Shown here one piece after another: positions 1 to 9,900 of a stretch of 49,233 nt of DNA (position 1 is its first letter; each line of letters begins with the position of its first letter). The notes beneath the pieces are model-generated. The model searched no databases and was not told the DNA's origin. It saw nothing but the letters and a program-made list of their open reading frames with translations. The position numbers and the translations under genes are program-made. Source of the stretch: Oscillospiraceae bacterium (GTDB taxonomy: Bacteria; Bacillota; Clostridia; Oscillospirales; Acutalibacteraceae); NCBI GenBank assembly GCA_902774035.1, contig CACYHA010000022.1:7430-56662 (forward strand), given 5' to 3'.

Positions 1-1967
1 GTCGGGTCGGTCGGATCTTCCGGCTGTTTTGCCGCCCACTGGGCATACAGGACGGTCATCTCCTGCGTCAGTGTGATCTGTTCGCCCGGCAGGTACGCTT
101 CGCCGCTGCCGTCGGGCGCGGTGTTCCAGCCCAAAAAGCCGTCCGTTTCATCCGGCGCAACCAGAGGCGCTTCGGAATCGTTCGGCCCTTTGACAGCTAC
201 GCTTTCACCGACGGAAAGAATTGTGCCCTCGTTCACCAGTCCGTTCGTTGCGCCGTTGCCATCATAATAGAGCAGCGCGGCTTGATCGGAAAAGCCCTTG
301 TCCAGCGAAGCCTTCCGAGCAAGCAAGAAAGCGTCGATTCGCTGAACCTCAGCCTGATAACCCGCCTGCTTTTCCTGCGCTGTCGTGCCGTTGAACAGCG
401 ACCAGCGCACCGCGTTCATGACCGCAGAGGCTGAAAGCGTTCCTTCCATCGTTTCCACATCTGTAAGCGCAGCCTCATAACCGCCCTGCGCAAGGAACGC
501 CGCCCACTGCGCACGAGCCGCTTCGCGGAAAGATGCGTGACGGAACGCGAGATTAAACACCGTCGGCACAGTATAATCCGACATCCAGCCGCGCACATAC
601 GACTGCTGGTTGACGAACCACGCGGCGGTATCCCGCAAAGAGATATTGGTTCGGGAGCCGTCCGTTCTTGCAAATGCGGCATCATAATCCCAAGCGGGCG
701 CACAAACCAAAACGTCAGAATCCTGTTCCTTGTAGAAATAGGTACTGGAAAAACCTGCGTCCGCTTCCATGGAGAATTCGTTGAGCAGATACATCGCCGC
801 AAAGGAGTTCAGATCAAAGCAGTCCGCATACGCCTTCCCCTGCTCGCTGACGCCGGTCGGGGAACGCAGCGCCGACTCCGCTTCAGCGTAGAGATTCGCA
901 ATATAGTTGACCTCTGTTTCAGACGCATCCTCCGGCGCTTTGACCACAACGCACTGGCCGATTTCCGAAACAAAACCGCTGCGCTCCTCCGGATAACGGT
1001 AGCCGTATTCCATCTCCAGCAGATAGCCGCCCGAAATGATTTCGGGATTGTTGGGAATTTCGACCCATTTGCGGCTGCCCTTCGGGTTGAGGTAGGTGTT
1101 GCCTTCCGGCACAGGCGTTTTGCCCGTCGGGAGCTTGTCAAGCGCCGTGTCGGGGTTTGCGTCCTCGTTATCGGCGGCAAGATCGTGAATCTCGACCCGA
1201 TTGTTGCCGACCTCCACACTCTCGGTGACCATATAGTTGCCGAGATATTCTCCATTGACATACAGATCCGCAAAGCGGAATTCGGAGGTGTATGGCAGAC
1301 CGAGCGCATCGGCAAGATGATACGCTGTGGCGTTGCGCAGAAGCGTCAAATCCTCATGGTTGGCAATGAGCGACCATTTTTTCGCCTTCGGCATACCGAG
1401 CAGTGCAGTGCTCTTATCAAATTTGATATTATACGGCTTTTTATCGAGCTGCCACGTTGTGTTTCCTCTGCCCTTGATCTGCTTGAGCTTTACGCCGTTG
1501 AGACCGACCGCGCCGTTTTCAACGGTCGTGAGCGTACCCTTCTCCTTGTGGCTCTTGTCGGCGTTGATGTAGTCGAGCGAGCCGGACTCCGTCTGAATAT
1601 AGACCGAAGGCAGGTTATCGGACGCAAAGCAGCGCACGGTGTAGCTGCTTTCGCCGAGCGTCAAATCCACCGTCTCCGCGGCAAAAATGTCCGTCACGTC
1701 GCCGTCGTGCAGCACGGTCTCGCCGACGGTCAGGGCGTCGTCGCCCGAGAAATGCACGGTCAGAGCCGCACGGTCCGCACCGGAGGGCAAAAACAGATCG
1801 TAGCAGTCTGCGGCGGCATCGTACCACGCTTTGATCCCGGTGCTGTCGCTGCCGAAGGGCGTGACCCGAAGGTCAAGCGCCGAGACTGCGGCCGCCGGAA
1901 ACGGCAGCGCGAACAAAAGCAGCGCAAGCACCAGGCTCAGTGTCAGGGAAATCGCCTTTTTCATCAT
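1..1967 (-). CDS. CotH-family secreted protein with InlB-type repeat, C-terminus off window
   Basis: The gene begins at 1967 and runs off the left edge, so its C-terminus is missing. It encodes a signal peptide (MMKKAISL, then a long hydrophobic stretch ending PFPAAA). The middle carries CotH hallmarks: IKGRGNTTW, KKPYNIKFDK, then KKWSLIANHEDLTLLRN. CotH of Bacillus is a kinase-like spore-coat protein; many secreted clostridial relatives have no known substrate. Near the left edge GFLGWNTAPDGSGEAY and LYAQWA match an InlB/Listeria-Bacteroides repeat, usually found in surface proteins, so a wall or membrane anchor may follow outside the window. Three ATGs are possible; the one at 1967 is 9 nt from GGAG, while the one at 1973 is only 3 nt away. 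It starts 17 bp after rmuC and is probably co-transcribed with it. Family call firm, function unknown. Confidence 0.85.
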   Translation of the reverse strand, partial: MMKKAISLTLSLVLALLLFALPFPAAAVSALDLRVTPFGSDSTGIKAWYDAAADCYDLFLPSGADRAALTVHFSGDDALTVGETVLHDGDVTDIFAAETVDLTLGESSYTVRCFASDNLPSVYIQTESGSLDYINADKSHKEKGTLTTVENGAVGLNGVKLKQIKGRGNTTWQLDKKPYNIKFDKSTALLGMPKAKKWSLIANHEDLTLLRNATAYHLADALGLPYTSEFRFADLYVNGEYLGNYMVTESVEVGNNRVEIHDLAADNEDANPDTALDKLPTGKTPVPEGNTYLNPKGSRKWVEIPNNPEIISGGYLLEMEYGYRYPEERSGFVSEIGQCVVVKAPEDASETEVNYIANLYAEAESALRSPTGVSEQGKAYADCFDLNSFAAMYLLNEFSMEADAGFSSTYFYKEQDSDVLVCAPAWDYDAAFARTDGSRTNISLRDTAAWFVNQQSYVRGWMSDYTVPTVFNLAFRHASFREAARAQWAAFLAQGGYEAALTDVETMEGTLSASAVMNAVRWSLFNGTTAQEKQAGYQAEVQRIDAFLLARKASLDKGFSDQAALLYYDGNGATNGLVNEGTILSVGESVAVKGPNDSEAPLVAPDETDGFLGWNTAPDGSGEAYLPGEQITLTQEMTVLYAQWAAKQPEDPTDP

Positions 1968-1984
1968 TGACATCTTCTCCTTTT

Positions 1985-3274
1985 TCAGTTTGATTCTTCC
2001 AGCCCCAGCAGGGCGTCGGCCTCGCCGCCGTCCATCTCTTCCACACTGCGCAGCTTCTTTTGAATGATCGCGTTGCGGTTCTGGGCGTCGTCCAGGCTGC
2101 GGCCTGCCTCGTCGATTTTTTTGCGCGCCTTTTCAAGCTGGGCGCCGAATTTGTCATACTGCATCTTCGCGGCGGCCAGCAGGGTGCGCACCTCCATCGC
2201 CTTGTCGTTGATCGCCATGGCGCGGAAGCCGATCGCCAGCGAATTCAGCAGCGCCGTGATCGTGCTCGGCCCGGCAAGCATCACCCCGCACTCGTTCTGA
2301 CAGCGTTCGGCAATCCCGTTTTTGGAAGAAAGGATCTCGCTGTAAAGCCCTTCCGTTGCAAGATACATGATGGCGAAGGGCGTGGTCTGCGGCTCGTGGA
2401 TGTACTTTTTGACCTCCTTCGCCTGAGAAAGCACACGGGTTTCGAGTGCTTTCCGGGCAAGCTCCACACCGGCGGCATCGCCGCTGTCGGCCGCGTTGCA
2501 AAGGCGGATGTAATCCTCCACCGGAAATTTGGAATCCAGCGGCAGGAAGGTAAAGCTGTTTTTGTCCTCGCTCGACGGGATCTTCACCGCGAACTCGACG
2601 ACCTCGCGCGAGGCCGGATTTGGCACATAGTTTTTGACATACATGCCGGGGATCGTTTGATCCAGCAGGCCCTCGAGCTGAACCTCCGCCCAGGTACCGC
2701 GAGCTTTGACATTTGTCAGAATGCGATTCAGGGACGTGACGTTCTCCGTGACGCCCGTGGAAAGGACTTTCATTTCTCCGAGGGATTTATAGACGTTTTC
2801 AAGCTGCTCGCTGACGGTTTTGAAGGAGCTGTCGAGCCGGCGGGTCAGGGTCTCGTTCAGCTTTTCGTCCACGGTGCGGCGCATCTGCTCCAGCTTTTCC
2901 TCGTTTCCCTTGCGCAGATCGGTCATATGGCGCTCGATCGTCTGTGTGGTCTGTAGGTTGAAATTGTAGTTGTCGTGGGTCATTTTTTCCAGCCGCTTGC
3001 TCATGTCCTGCATGGAGATGGTCATCTCCTGACGCTGGGTGCTCAAGGTCTGGGTCAGCTCCATGCGGCTGCGGCTGGCTTCTTCGGTGCGCCTTTGTTC
3101 GCTTTGCGCCAAAAACGCCGCCGTGCGGTCACCGGTCTCCTGCATTTTTTGCAAAAGTTCCGCATATTCTTTGTTATTTTTCTTTTTTGAAATTAAAATC
3201 AGTGCCGCAAGACTTATAATAAGGAGTAAACTTAAGAGTATCACCAAAACGGTGAATTGGGATTGCGTCATCAT
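1985..3274 (-). CDS. rmuC: RmuC-family DNA recombination protein
   Basis: Encodes 429 residues. An N-terminal membrane segment (about residues 8-27, VLVILLSLLLIISLAALIL) is followed by a long charged coiled coil (about 30-160), then the RmuC nuclease-like domain with GTWAEVQLEGLLDQ, FLPLDSKFPVEDY and a C-terminal block around FRAMAINDKAMEV. E. coli RmuC limits recombination between inverted repeats, a notable activity in a genome with this much palindromic intergenic DNA, although that link is inference. The start at 3274 is chosen because AGGAGG lies just upstream; an in-frame ATG at 3292 lacks such a site. The CotH gene follows 17 bp later on the same strand. Confidence 0.93.
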   Translation of the reverse strand: MMTQSQFTVLVILLSLLLIISLAALILISKKKNNKEYAELLQKMQETGDRTAAFLAQSEQRRTEEASRSRMELTQTLSTQRQEMTISMQDMSKRLEKMTHDNYNFNLQTTQTIERHMTDLRKGNEEKLEQMRRTVDEKLNETLTRRLDSSFKTVSEQLENVYKSLGEMKVLSTGVTENVTSLNRILTNVKARGTWAEVQLEGLLDQTIPGMYVKNYVPNPASREVVEFAVKIPSSEDKNSFTFLPLDSKFPVEDYIRLCNAADSGDAAGVELARKALETRVLSQAKEVKKYIHEPQTTPFAIMYLATEGLYSEILSSKNGIAERCQNECGVMLAGPSTITALLNSLAIGFRAMAINDKAMEVRTLLAAAKMQYDKFGAQLEKARKKIDEAGRSLDDAQNRNAIIQKKLRSVEEMDGGEADALLGLEESN

Positions 3275-3303
3275 TCGGCCCTCCTGTTCCACTATACTAT
3301 TTT

Positions 3304-3312
3304 ATTATAGCA
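3304..3312 (-). promoter_or_regulatory. Extended -10 promoter candidate for rmuC
   Basis: On the minus strand the sequence reads TGC TATAAT, an extended -10 box about 30 nt upstream of the rmuC start. No convincing -35 box was found 16-18 bp further upstream. The region is shared with the divergent binding-protein gene at 3376. Confidence 0.45.
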
Positions 3313-3375
3313 AACATCTTTCGAGTTTTATTTCCTTTTTAGAATATTATAAGATTTCATCTGAGGTTTTTTACT

Positions 3376-5013
3376 ATGAAAAAAGGTTTTTCCCTGCTTT
3401 TGATTTTTGCGCTGCTGCTGAGTCTTTGCGCCTGCGGCAAAAACGGCGCCGACGTGCAGATCATTTATCCCATCAGCACCGAACCGGAATATCTCGATCC
3501 GCAGATCGCCTCCGGCAGCGAAAGCGCCTGCATTCTTGCCGCCTGCTTCGAAGGGCTGATGACCTACGACGAAACAGGCGCCCTTGTGCCTGCCGCCGCC
3601 GAAAGTTACGACATCTCCCTCGGAGAGCTGGTTTACACCTTTCATCTGCGGGACGATCTGCGCTGGCGTGTGACCAAAACGGCGAGCGCGATCCTCGGCG
3701 AGAACGCCGAAAGCTTTGACAAGCGCATCACCGCCGAAGACTTCGTGTTCGGCCTGCGCCGCGCCCTGCGGCCGGAGACAAAATCCCCCGCCGCGCCCTA
3801 TCTCATGGCGATCAAAAACGCGCCCGAGGTCAACGCCGGCAGCAAGCCGGAGACCAAGCTCGGCGTGAAGGCGCTGGACGATCTCACGCTGGAGATCAAG
3901 CTCTTCCGCAAGGACGACGGCTTTTTGCACGCGCTGACGCTTCCGGGCGCCATGCCCTGCGACCAAACGTATTTTGAAGCCACCCACGGTCGCTACGGCC
4001 TTTCGCCGGAGTATTTCATCTGCAACGGCCCGTTTTATCTTGCCAACTGGAACAGCGGCACAGCCATCACCGTGCGCAAGGAACGCAAGAACATGGACAA
4101 CTACCGGGATCCCGGCGATGTGAAACCGGCGTCGATCTATTTTTCCATCAACAGCGAACAGGCCACCCGCGAAAGCAAGCTCAAGGGCGGCACCTATGAG
4201 GCCGCGCCGCTGACCGCCGCCCAGGCGGCTGCCCTCGCCGAAGAGAGCGACCTCACGATCCAAAGCTATGAAAGCGCCGTGTTCGCCCTGCTGTTCAACT
4301 GCAGCGACCAATATCTGAAAAGCAGCGCCGTGCGCCGCGCCATCGCCATGACCTTTGACCCGGCGCCCATACTGGAGGCAACCGGCCTTCCGGCGGCAAC
4401 CGGGCTGATTCCGAACGCCTGCCTTTGGGGCAGCAAGCCCTTCCGCGAACAGGTCAAGCCCGCCCATTGGAAAAGCGGCGCCCCGAAAGAGGCCAAGGCC
4501 CTCATGCAGGCAGGGATGGACACGCTGAATGTTCACGATGTGGAGATCACAGTGCTTTGCAGCACAGCGCTGGAAACCGCTGTGCGCACGGTCATGCAGC
4601 AATGGCAGTCCGCCTTCGGTGTGCATTTCAGCGTCGTTGTGGAAGCGGTGGAAGACGCGGAGGTGGAAAGCCGCATCCGCAGCGGTGAATATCAGATGGC
4701 GTTTTCCACGCTGCGCTTCACGAACACTTCCGCCCTCGACGGTCTTTTGCGCTTTTGCAGAACGGGCAGCGGAAATGCGGTTCGCCTGCAAAGCACAAAA
4801 TACGACACGCTGCTGCAAAGCATCCCCGCCGCCACCTATCCGAAAGACGCACTGGACGCCCTGCGCGGCGCCGAGCGCTATCTGGTGGAGCAGGCCGTGA
4901 TTTTGCCCGTGGCCTTCGCGCAGACCTATCTGGGCTTTGGCAAAGGCGTTTCCGGCATCGGCACCAACCCGACCGGCGATGTTTTGTATTTCAAACACGC
5001 AATCAAACAGTAA
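3376..5013 (+). CDS. Peptide ABC transporter substrate-binding lipoprotein (SBP_bac_5/OppA type)
   Basis: Encodes 545 residues. The N-terminus MKKGFSLLLIFALLLSLCAC is a lipoprotein signal, with Cys20 as the likely lipidated residue. Family features include YPISTEPEYLDPQIASG at the mature N-terminus, LRWRVTKTAS with TAEDFVFGLRRAL (the usual D-x-W/T-A-x-D-V region) and ICNGPFYLANWN. It should bind oligopeptides outside the membrane. No oligopeptide permease or ATPase gene is nearby, so it either works with a distant transporter or signals through its neighbour. The next gene starts 12 bp downstream, so the two are probably co-transcribed. The ligand cannot be read from sequence. Confidence 0.92.
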   Translation: MKKGFSLLLIFALLLSLCACGKNGADVQIIYPISTEPEYLDPQIASGSESACILAACFEGLMTYDETGALVPAAAESYDISLGELVYTFHLRDDLRWRVTKTASAILGENAESFDKRITAEDFVFGLRRALRPETKSPAAPYLMAIKNAPEVNAGSKPETKLGVKALDDLTLEIKLFRKDDGFLHALTLPGAMPCDQTYFEATHGRYGLSPEYFICNGPFYLANWNSGTAITVRKERKNMDNYRDPGDVKPASIYFSINSEQATRESKLKGGTYEAAPLTAAQAAALAEESDLTIQSYESAVFALLFNCSDQYLKSSAVRRAIAMTFDPAPILEATGLPAATGLIPNACLWGSKPFREQVKPAHWKSGAPKEAKALMQAGMDTLNVHDVEITVLCSTALETAVRTVMQQWQSAFGVHFSVVVEAVEDAEVESRIRSGEYQMAFSTLRFTNTSALDGLLRFCRTGSGNAVRLQSTKYDTLLQSIPAATYPKDALDALRGAERYLVEQAVILPVAFAQTYLGFGKGVSGIGTNPTGDVLYFKHAIKQ

Positions 5014-5025
5014 GGAGGGTCCTCC

Positions 5026-5946
5026 ATGACCAAAGAAGAACTGAACCGCTATGTCAAGCAGGCGGCGACAAAGGATCTGACCGACGCGGAGCGCGCATCG
5101 CTTCCCGGCAGCTTCATCGACCTGCCCTGCGGCAACACGCACTATGAGATGAAGGGAGCGGGCACGCCGGTGGTGCTTGTGCCCGGCTACGCCACGCCGT
5201 ATTACATCTACAACAAGGTGTTTGACGCCCTGCTGGCCGAAGGCTACCGGGTGCTGCGCTATGACCTGCTCGGCCGCGGACTTTCCGAACGCTCGGACGC
5301 GGTCTATTCCCCCTCGCTGTTTGCCCGCCAGCTCAAAGAACTGACCGACGCCTTGCTTCCCGATACGCCGTTTTTGCTGATCGGCACCTCCATGGGCGGC
5401 GCGGTCACCGCCACGTTCTGCGCCGAATATCCCGGCCGTGCAAAAGCCGTCGTCTGGCTTGCCCCGGCGGGAATGGATACCTTCCGACCTCCGTTTTATA
5501 TGAAGCTGGCCAACACGCCGGGCATCGGCACCGCGGTCTTCCACGCCATCGCCAACAAGACGCTGCTGAGCAAATGCGCCTCGGAGATGACCCATGTGCC
5601 GCAAAGCGAGATCGACGATTTCATGCGCGCCTTCGGCGACTGCATCGTTTACCGCGGCTTTGTGCGCTGCACCCTTTCCAGTTTGCGCAACACGATCCTC
5701 GGCACGAAAGAAGTCACAAAATCCTACGCCAAAGTCGCCGCGCAGGGCATTCCCCTGCTGTGTGTCTGGGGCGAAGAGGACAAGACCATGCCGTTTTATC
5801 AGCACGAACGCTTCCGGGAAGTGGTTCCGAACGCGGCGCTGGTTCCGTTTTCCGGCAGCGGCCACGTGTTTCTCTTTGACGAGATCGCGCGCACGATGGA
5901 GGTCGTCCTCCCCTTCCTGAAGGAATGTGAAGAAACCGGGGCTTGA
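5026..5946 (+). CDS. Alpha/beta hydrolase
   Basis: Encodes 306 residues of the alpha/beta-hydrolase fold. The nucleophile elbow is GTSMGG (Ser near residue 125), the oxyanion strand is VVLVPGYATP, the acid is probably the Asp in WGEEDKTMPF, and the catalytic His is in GSGHVFLF. A roughly 25-residue N-terminal extension (TKEELNRYVKQAATKDL) precedes the core and resembles a short helical cap. No signal peptide is present, so it should be cytoplasmic. An AGGAGG site lies 7 nt before the ATG, and the gene follows the peptide-binding protein by 12 bp. Substrate unknown; esterase, lipase or peptidase activities are all possible. Confidence 0.9.
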   Translation: MTKEELNRYVKQAATKDLTDAERASLPGSFIDLPCGNTHYEMKGAGTPVVLVPGYATPYYIYNKVFDALLAEGYRVLRYDLLGRGLSERSDAVYSPSLFARQLKELTDALLPDTPFLLIGTSMGGAVTATFCAEYPGRAKAVVWLAPAGMDTFRPPFYMKLANTPGIGTAVFHAIANKTLLSKCASEMTHVPQSEIDDFMRAFGDCIVYRGFVRCTLSSLRNTILGTKEVTKSYAKVAAQGIPLLCVWGEEDKTMPFYQHERFREVVPNAALVPFSGSGHVFLFDEIARTMEVVLPFLKECEETGA

Positions 5947-6000
5947 TTTTTTCTCCGGGTTTCGGTATAATAACAGAAAGATTTCAATGAGGTGAAAAAA

Positions 6001-6561
6001 ATGGCAACACTGAAAGACATTGATTCCAAAGCCGCAGAAAAAGGCTCCGCGCTCACAACGATCTGGCAATTCGTAAAATTCATCGTGGTCAGTCTGCTGG
6101 CAATGATCGTACAGTTCGCCCTGCTGAACCTGCTCAAGCTTCTGCCGCCCATTCAGGAGCTTTATGCCAACGGCCAGGACTTCCGCTGGTGGGTTTTCTT
6201 CTGTCCGGCAGCAATCGGCGGTCTCGGCTACTTCATCGTCAACAACACCGCAAACATCGCCGCGCAGATCGTTTCCTTCTTCGTCAACCGCGAAAAAACA
6301 TTCAATTCCAGCGCGAACATCGCTGTGACCTTGCCGATCTACATTGTGTTCACCCTGGCGCTCATCGCGTTCTCTGCCTGGCTGAACCCCACGCTCAAAA
6401 ACGTATTCATCACCCACGGCTGGGGCGACGACCTTGCCGCCAACACCGCAACGATGATCTGTTCCGCCATTCAGTTCTTCCTCTACTTCCCGGTGGACAA
6501 GATTTTGTTCCGCAAGCCGAAGGAGGAACCGGCCGAAGCGGAAACAGTTGCCGAACAATAA
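6001..6561 (+). CDS. GtrA-like membrane protein
   Basis: Encodes 186 residues with four predicted membrane segments (about 22-45, 66-85, 105-127, 145-165). The second half contains AAQIVSFFVNREKTFNSS, a good match to the GtrA/DPMS motif in which a membrane segment is followed by F-x-N-R-x-x-T-F. GtrA-like proteins are thought to help move lipid-linked sugars across the membrane or to partner with glycosyltransferases; none is adjacent. The ATG at 6001 is preferred because GAGGTG sits 6 nt upstream, while the GTG at 5992 has no ribosome site. The C-terminus is acidic (PKEEPAEAETVAEQ). Two strong terminators follow. Confidence 0.75.
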   Translation: MATLKDIDSKAAEKGSALTTIWQFVKFIVVSLLAMIVQFALLNLLKLLPPIQELYANGQDFRWWVFFCPAAIGGLGYFIVNNTANIAAQIVSFFVNREKTFNSSANIAVTLPIYIVFTLALIAFSAWLNPTLKNVFITHGWGDDLAANTATMICSAIQFFLYFPVDKILFRKPKEEPAEAETVAEQ

Positions 6562-6571
6562 ATCCAGATAC

Positions 6572-6609
6572 AAAAAAGGGATGTTTCGTCAAGGAAGCAT
6601 CCCTTTTTT
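6572..6609. terminator. Bidirectional intrinsic terminator
   Basis: AAAAAAGGGATGtTTC and GAAgCATCCCTTTTTT form a stem with A and T tracts on the two sides, so it can work on either strand: for the GtrA-like gene on plus, and for the pilus operon on minus, 385 bp after its last stop. Confidence 0.85.
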
Positions 6610-6613
6610 GTCT

Positions 6614-6653
6614 GGCAGCCGACGATCCGCTCCCTGTGCGGACCGTCGGCTGC
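6614..6653 (+). terminator. Second strong hairpin with T-rich tail
   Basis: GGCAGCCGACG at 6614 pairs with CGTCGGCTGCC (perfect 11-bp stem with extra pairs inside), followed by TTTTGCTTT. It comes 5 bp after the first terminator, giving two insulators in a row. Confidence 0.7.
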
Positions 6654-6675
6654 CTTTTGCTTTCGGGCTGAATGG

Positions 6676-6835
6676 GCGCTCAGCCCGCGGGGGCGAGACA
6701 AACCGCGCTGCGCGCGGTTTCAAAGGGGCGCAAAACGGACAATGAAAAAAACGCGAGCCCGGGCGCCCCTTTGCGCCGAAGCGCCGCCCCGGCGGGGGCG
6801 GCGCTTCGGCGGTCTCGCCCCCGCGGGTTGAGCGC
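6676..6835. repeat. Cloverleaf intergenic element A (outer stem plus three hairpins)
   Basis: The outer arms 6676-6699 and 6812-6835 are complementary over 24 nt with one mismatch. The interior is tiled without gaps by three hairpins: 6700-6720 (8-bp stem, AAACCGCG/CGCGGTTT), 6721-6773 (11-bp stem, CAAAGGGGCGC/GCGCCCCTTTG, 31-nt loop) and 6774-6811 (17-bp perfect stem, loop GGCG). No reading frame is plausible. It fills most of the 433-bp gap between the GtrA-like gene and the 3' end of the adhesin gene. Confidence 0.8.
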
Positions 6836-6994
6836 AAAAAACCACCCGTGGAACACCGCAAACACAAACACTGACGAAATGGAGCTGCTGCACCGGGCAA
6901 CAGCTCCGTTTTTCCTATACAATTATATATAATAGGATTGTGTTCCGCATTTTCGGCAAGCGAAACCGGATTTCGGCCGCTTTGAAACCGGGGA

Positions 6995-9900
6995 TCAACG
7001 CGGATCTGAGACTCCGCTGCGGCGTCTGCGCAGCCACAAAAGTGCCGCGCCTGCCGCCAGCAAGAGCAGGGTTCCGCCGAAATAGAACAGGTGTGTACCG
7101 ATGCCGCCGGTGGCCGGAATGGCGTGGCCGGCCACATTGGTCACGGTCAGAAGACATTCGCCTCCCTCGCCGAAGTAGAACGTTGTTGTTACGCCGTCCT
7201 GCGTAACATCCACGTGATCGCCCACTTCGATCTTCACGGAGTGCTCCAACTGGAAGTAGCCCAGCGGCGCCTGCGTTTCCACAAGGTAATAGGTGCCGTT
7301 CTGCAGGTTGCCGAGAACGAACAGACCGTCGGTATCTGTGCCGTTGGCGTCGGTGGATTTGATGGGCTGTCCCCAGCTTTCAGGCGCATCGTTCACGACG
7401 TTGAAATCATTTTCGGCATACAGCGCAAAGTGTGCGCCGGCCAGCGTGAGATTGTGGTTTTCGCTGTCCTTCTTGACGATCATAAGCTGCGATAAGCGAT
7501 GGTTCGGAACCAAAATGGTATAGGACGTCAGACCGGCCGTTTGCGTGTCAACATCGAACCACTTCGTTGTGTCAATGCCACTCACAATGGTGATGTTGCC
7601 GCAATGATCCAGCGTGAACACCACGTCCACCTGACGCTGCATGTAACCCTCCGGCGCCTGCGTCTCTGTCAGGAAGTAGGTGCCGGGCAGAAGACTCTCT
7701 GTCAGATGCGGGATCACGCCGTCAGGACCGGAAACGAGGTCTTCGTAGTTGGGAACCGGATAGTAGTCTTTGCGCGGCTGGTTGTTGTAGCCGATCACCA
7801 TCGGATAGAGCGCAAAGTGAGCGCCGGCCAGCGGATCGTGGCCGCCTGTGCCGTTTTCTTCCATATCGACCTTCAAAACCTGAAGCTGCATATCCTTGTT
7901 CTTCACCTTAACGGTCGTGCCTTCGGGATCGTTGTAATCCACAGTGACTGCGCTCTGTGTATCATTGCCGATGACCACCTGATTGCCATTGAGCGTGATG
8001 GTGATGCCGTCGATCAGGGCTTGATAGCCTTCAGGCGCCAGCGTTTCGGTCAGGGTGTATGCTTTGTTCTCTTCAAGGTACGCGACTGTGACAAGACCAT
8101 GGTCATCCGACCAGTAGCTCTCGGCGCCGACGTTCTGCATGACCGTTCTTCCGTCAACCGTTTCCGGATATTGCAGCCTGAATTCCGCGCCTTCCAGCGG
8201 ATTGCCCAACCAGTCGGTTTTGACAATGCGCAGACCCGGGCGACTGTTGGTCACGGTGTCTGTGCGGATATTGCTTGCAGCGCCCATCGCCGTGCCTTCG
8301 TCATAATGGGCGGTATAGTTGTAGGTGACATACTGCTCATGGTTCGCCGCGGGAATACCGCCGTCCGTCAGGGTGCCGTTTTCGGGGACAGGCGTCACGG
8401 TGACAACGGCCGGATCGTAGGTCACATAGCCGTGATCATCCACGCTCGATTCCGGCGGGACCCAAGGATTGCCGGTGGCCGTTTCGGTCAAAACGACCTC
8501 GCGCAGCTTGTAATCGCTGAAGGTTCCGCCCAAAGGCAGATTTTTGAAGAAGTAATAGACCGAGGTTTCGGGTGCGGAGTGCTCCAGATCGATTTCCGTA
8601 TGCATCCGACGCACCGTGTTCATCGGGGTGGTCACCAACTGGTTGTTGTAATAGACCGCAGTGTAGATATTGTCGTGCGAATACATATAGGACTCGTCGG
8701 ACCAGACTTTGTTGATCGTCAGGCCCCAGCCGCGGCAGTTGGTCACCTGAACATGCGGATCCTCGTTCGCATAAATGGTGCCCTGGTTATCCGTTTCACC
8801 CGCAGCGGAATTCACCGTGCTGCCGGACAGACGGTCATAATCCACAAGTTCATAGCCCTTCGGCCAGTCGGATTCCTGCTCGATCACCTTGAACTTCGTA
8901 CCGAGGATCAGGTTGCGCAGCTCGACCTGGTAGCCCGCCGGGATCATGTCGATGGCGCCGGACGGTGAGGTGGTGAAGGTCGCCTGTCTCTTTTCGGCGT
9001 CGGTGAGATCCTCAAAGTCCGACTTGCCCAGCGAGACAAACCCGGGCAGCGTGGAATCATATCTGCAGTAACAGCTTGGGGGATCTCCCGGTTCGACCGG
9101 TTCGGGCGTCTTGACATAGTAGCTGTCCAGACGGTAATAATCCAGATCGTCAAAACTGTTCTCGTTGCCGAGATACATGCGGAAGCGGAAGCCTGTCGGA
9201 TCGTCTTCTGCTGTCAGCTCGTTGCCCGATTCATCAAGCAGACGCTTTGAGATCGTCAGCGTGCGCAGCGCTTCTTCTTTGACATGGTTGTCATAGTTCA
9301 CGACCTTGCGCTGGCCGATCACTTCAGGCACTGTGGCATAATCGTAATAGTTTGTTGCATCGACCTGTTGGCCTGTCAGCTCTGTGGTGTTGACATACAC
9401 GTGGTCATATATCTGCGAATCAATACCGCACTCCACAATATAATATTCCATATCATCGCTCGGGAAGCGGATGTCTGCCGTTTCGCCCGGAACCAGGAAG
9501 AACACATCGTTATAGGTGATGCCGTCAATCTCATAGGTCGCAGCATAATCTACCGGCGTTTCGGTGCCTTCATAGTTCACCGAGCTCACGCCGTCATATT
9601 GATAGATCGTGGTACCTTCCACAAGATGCCGGCCCACACGTCTCCAGCCGCCGGAAGGCGTGCTCTCGCCGGAACCTTCACCGGAGCCTTCGCCTACAAC
9701 AGGCTCGCCGCTTTCGCCGCCGGAAGGTTCGCCGGATTCTCCGCCGGAAGGCTCACCGTTTTCGCCGCCGGAAGGCTCACCGTTTTCGCCGCCGGAAGGC
9801 TCGCCGCTTTCGCCGCCGGAAGGCTCACCGTTTTCGCCGCCGGAAGGCTCGCCGGATTCTCCGCCGGAAGGTTCACCGCTTTCGCCGCCGGAAGGTTCGC

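Noticed and set aside
3328-6573. A 1081-codon open frame on the minus strand opposite the binding protein, hydrolase and GtrA-like genes
   Set aside because: It is antisense to three well-supported genes, has low-complexity His/Arg/Gly/Val composition and crosses their boundaries without its own ribosome site.
6676-6835. Invertible DNA switch using the 24-bp inverted repeats
   Set aside because: The enclosed segment has no promoter or gene end and is itself filled with hairpins; no invertase gene is near.
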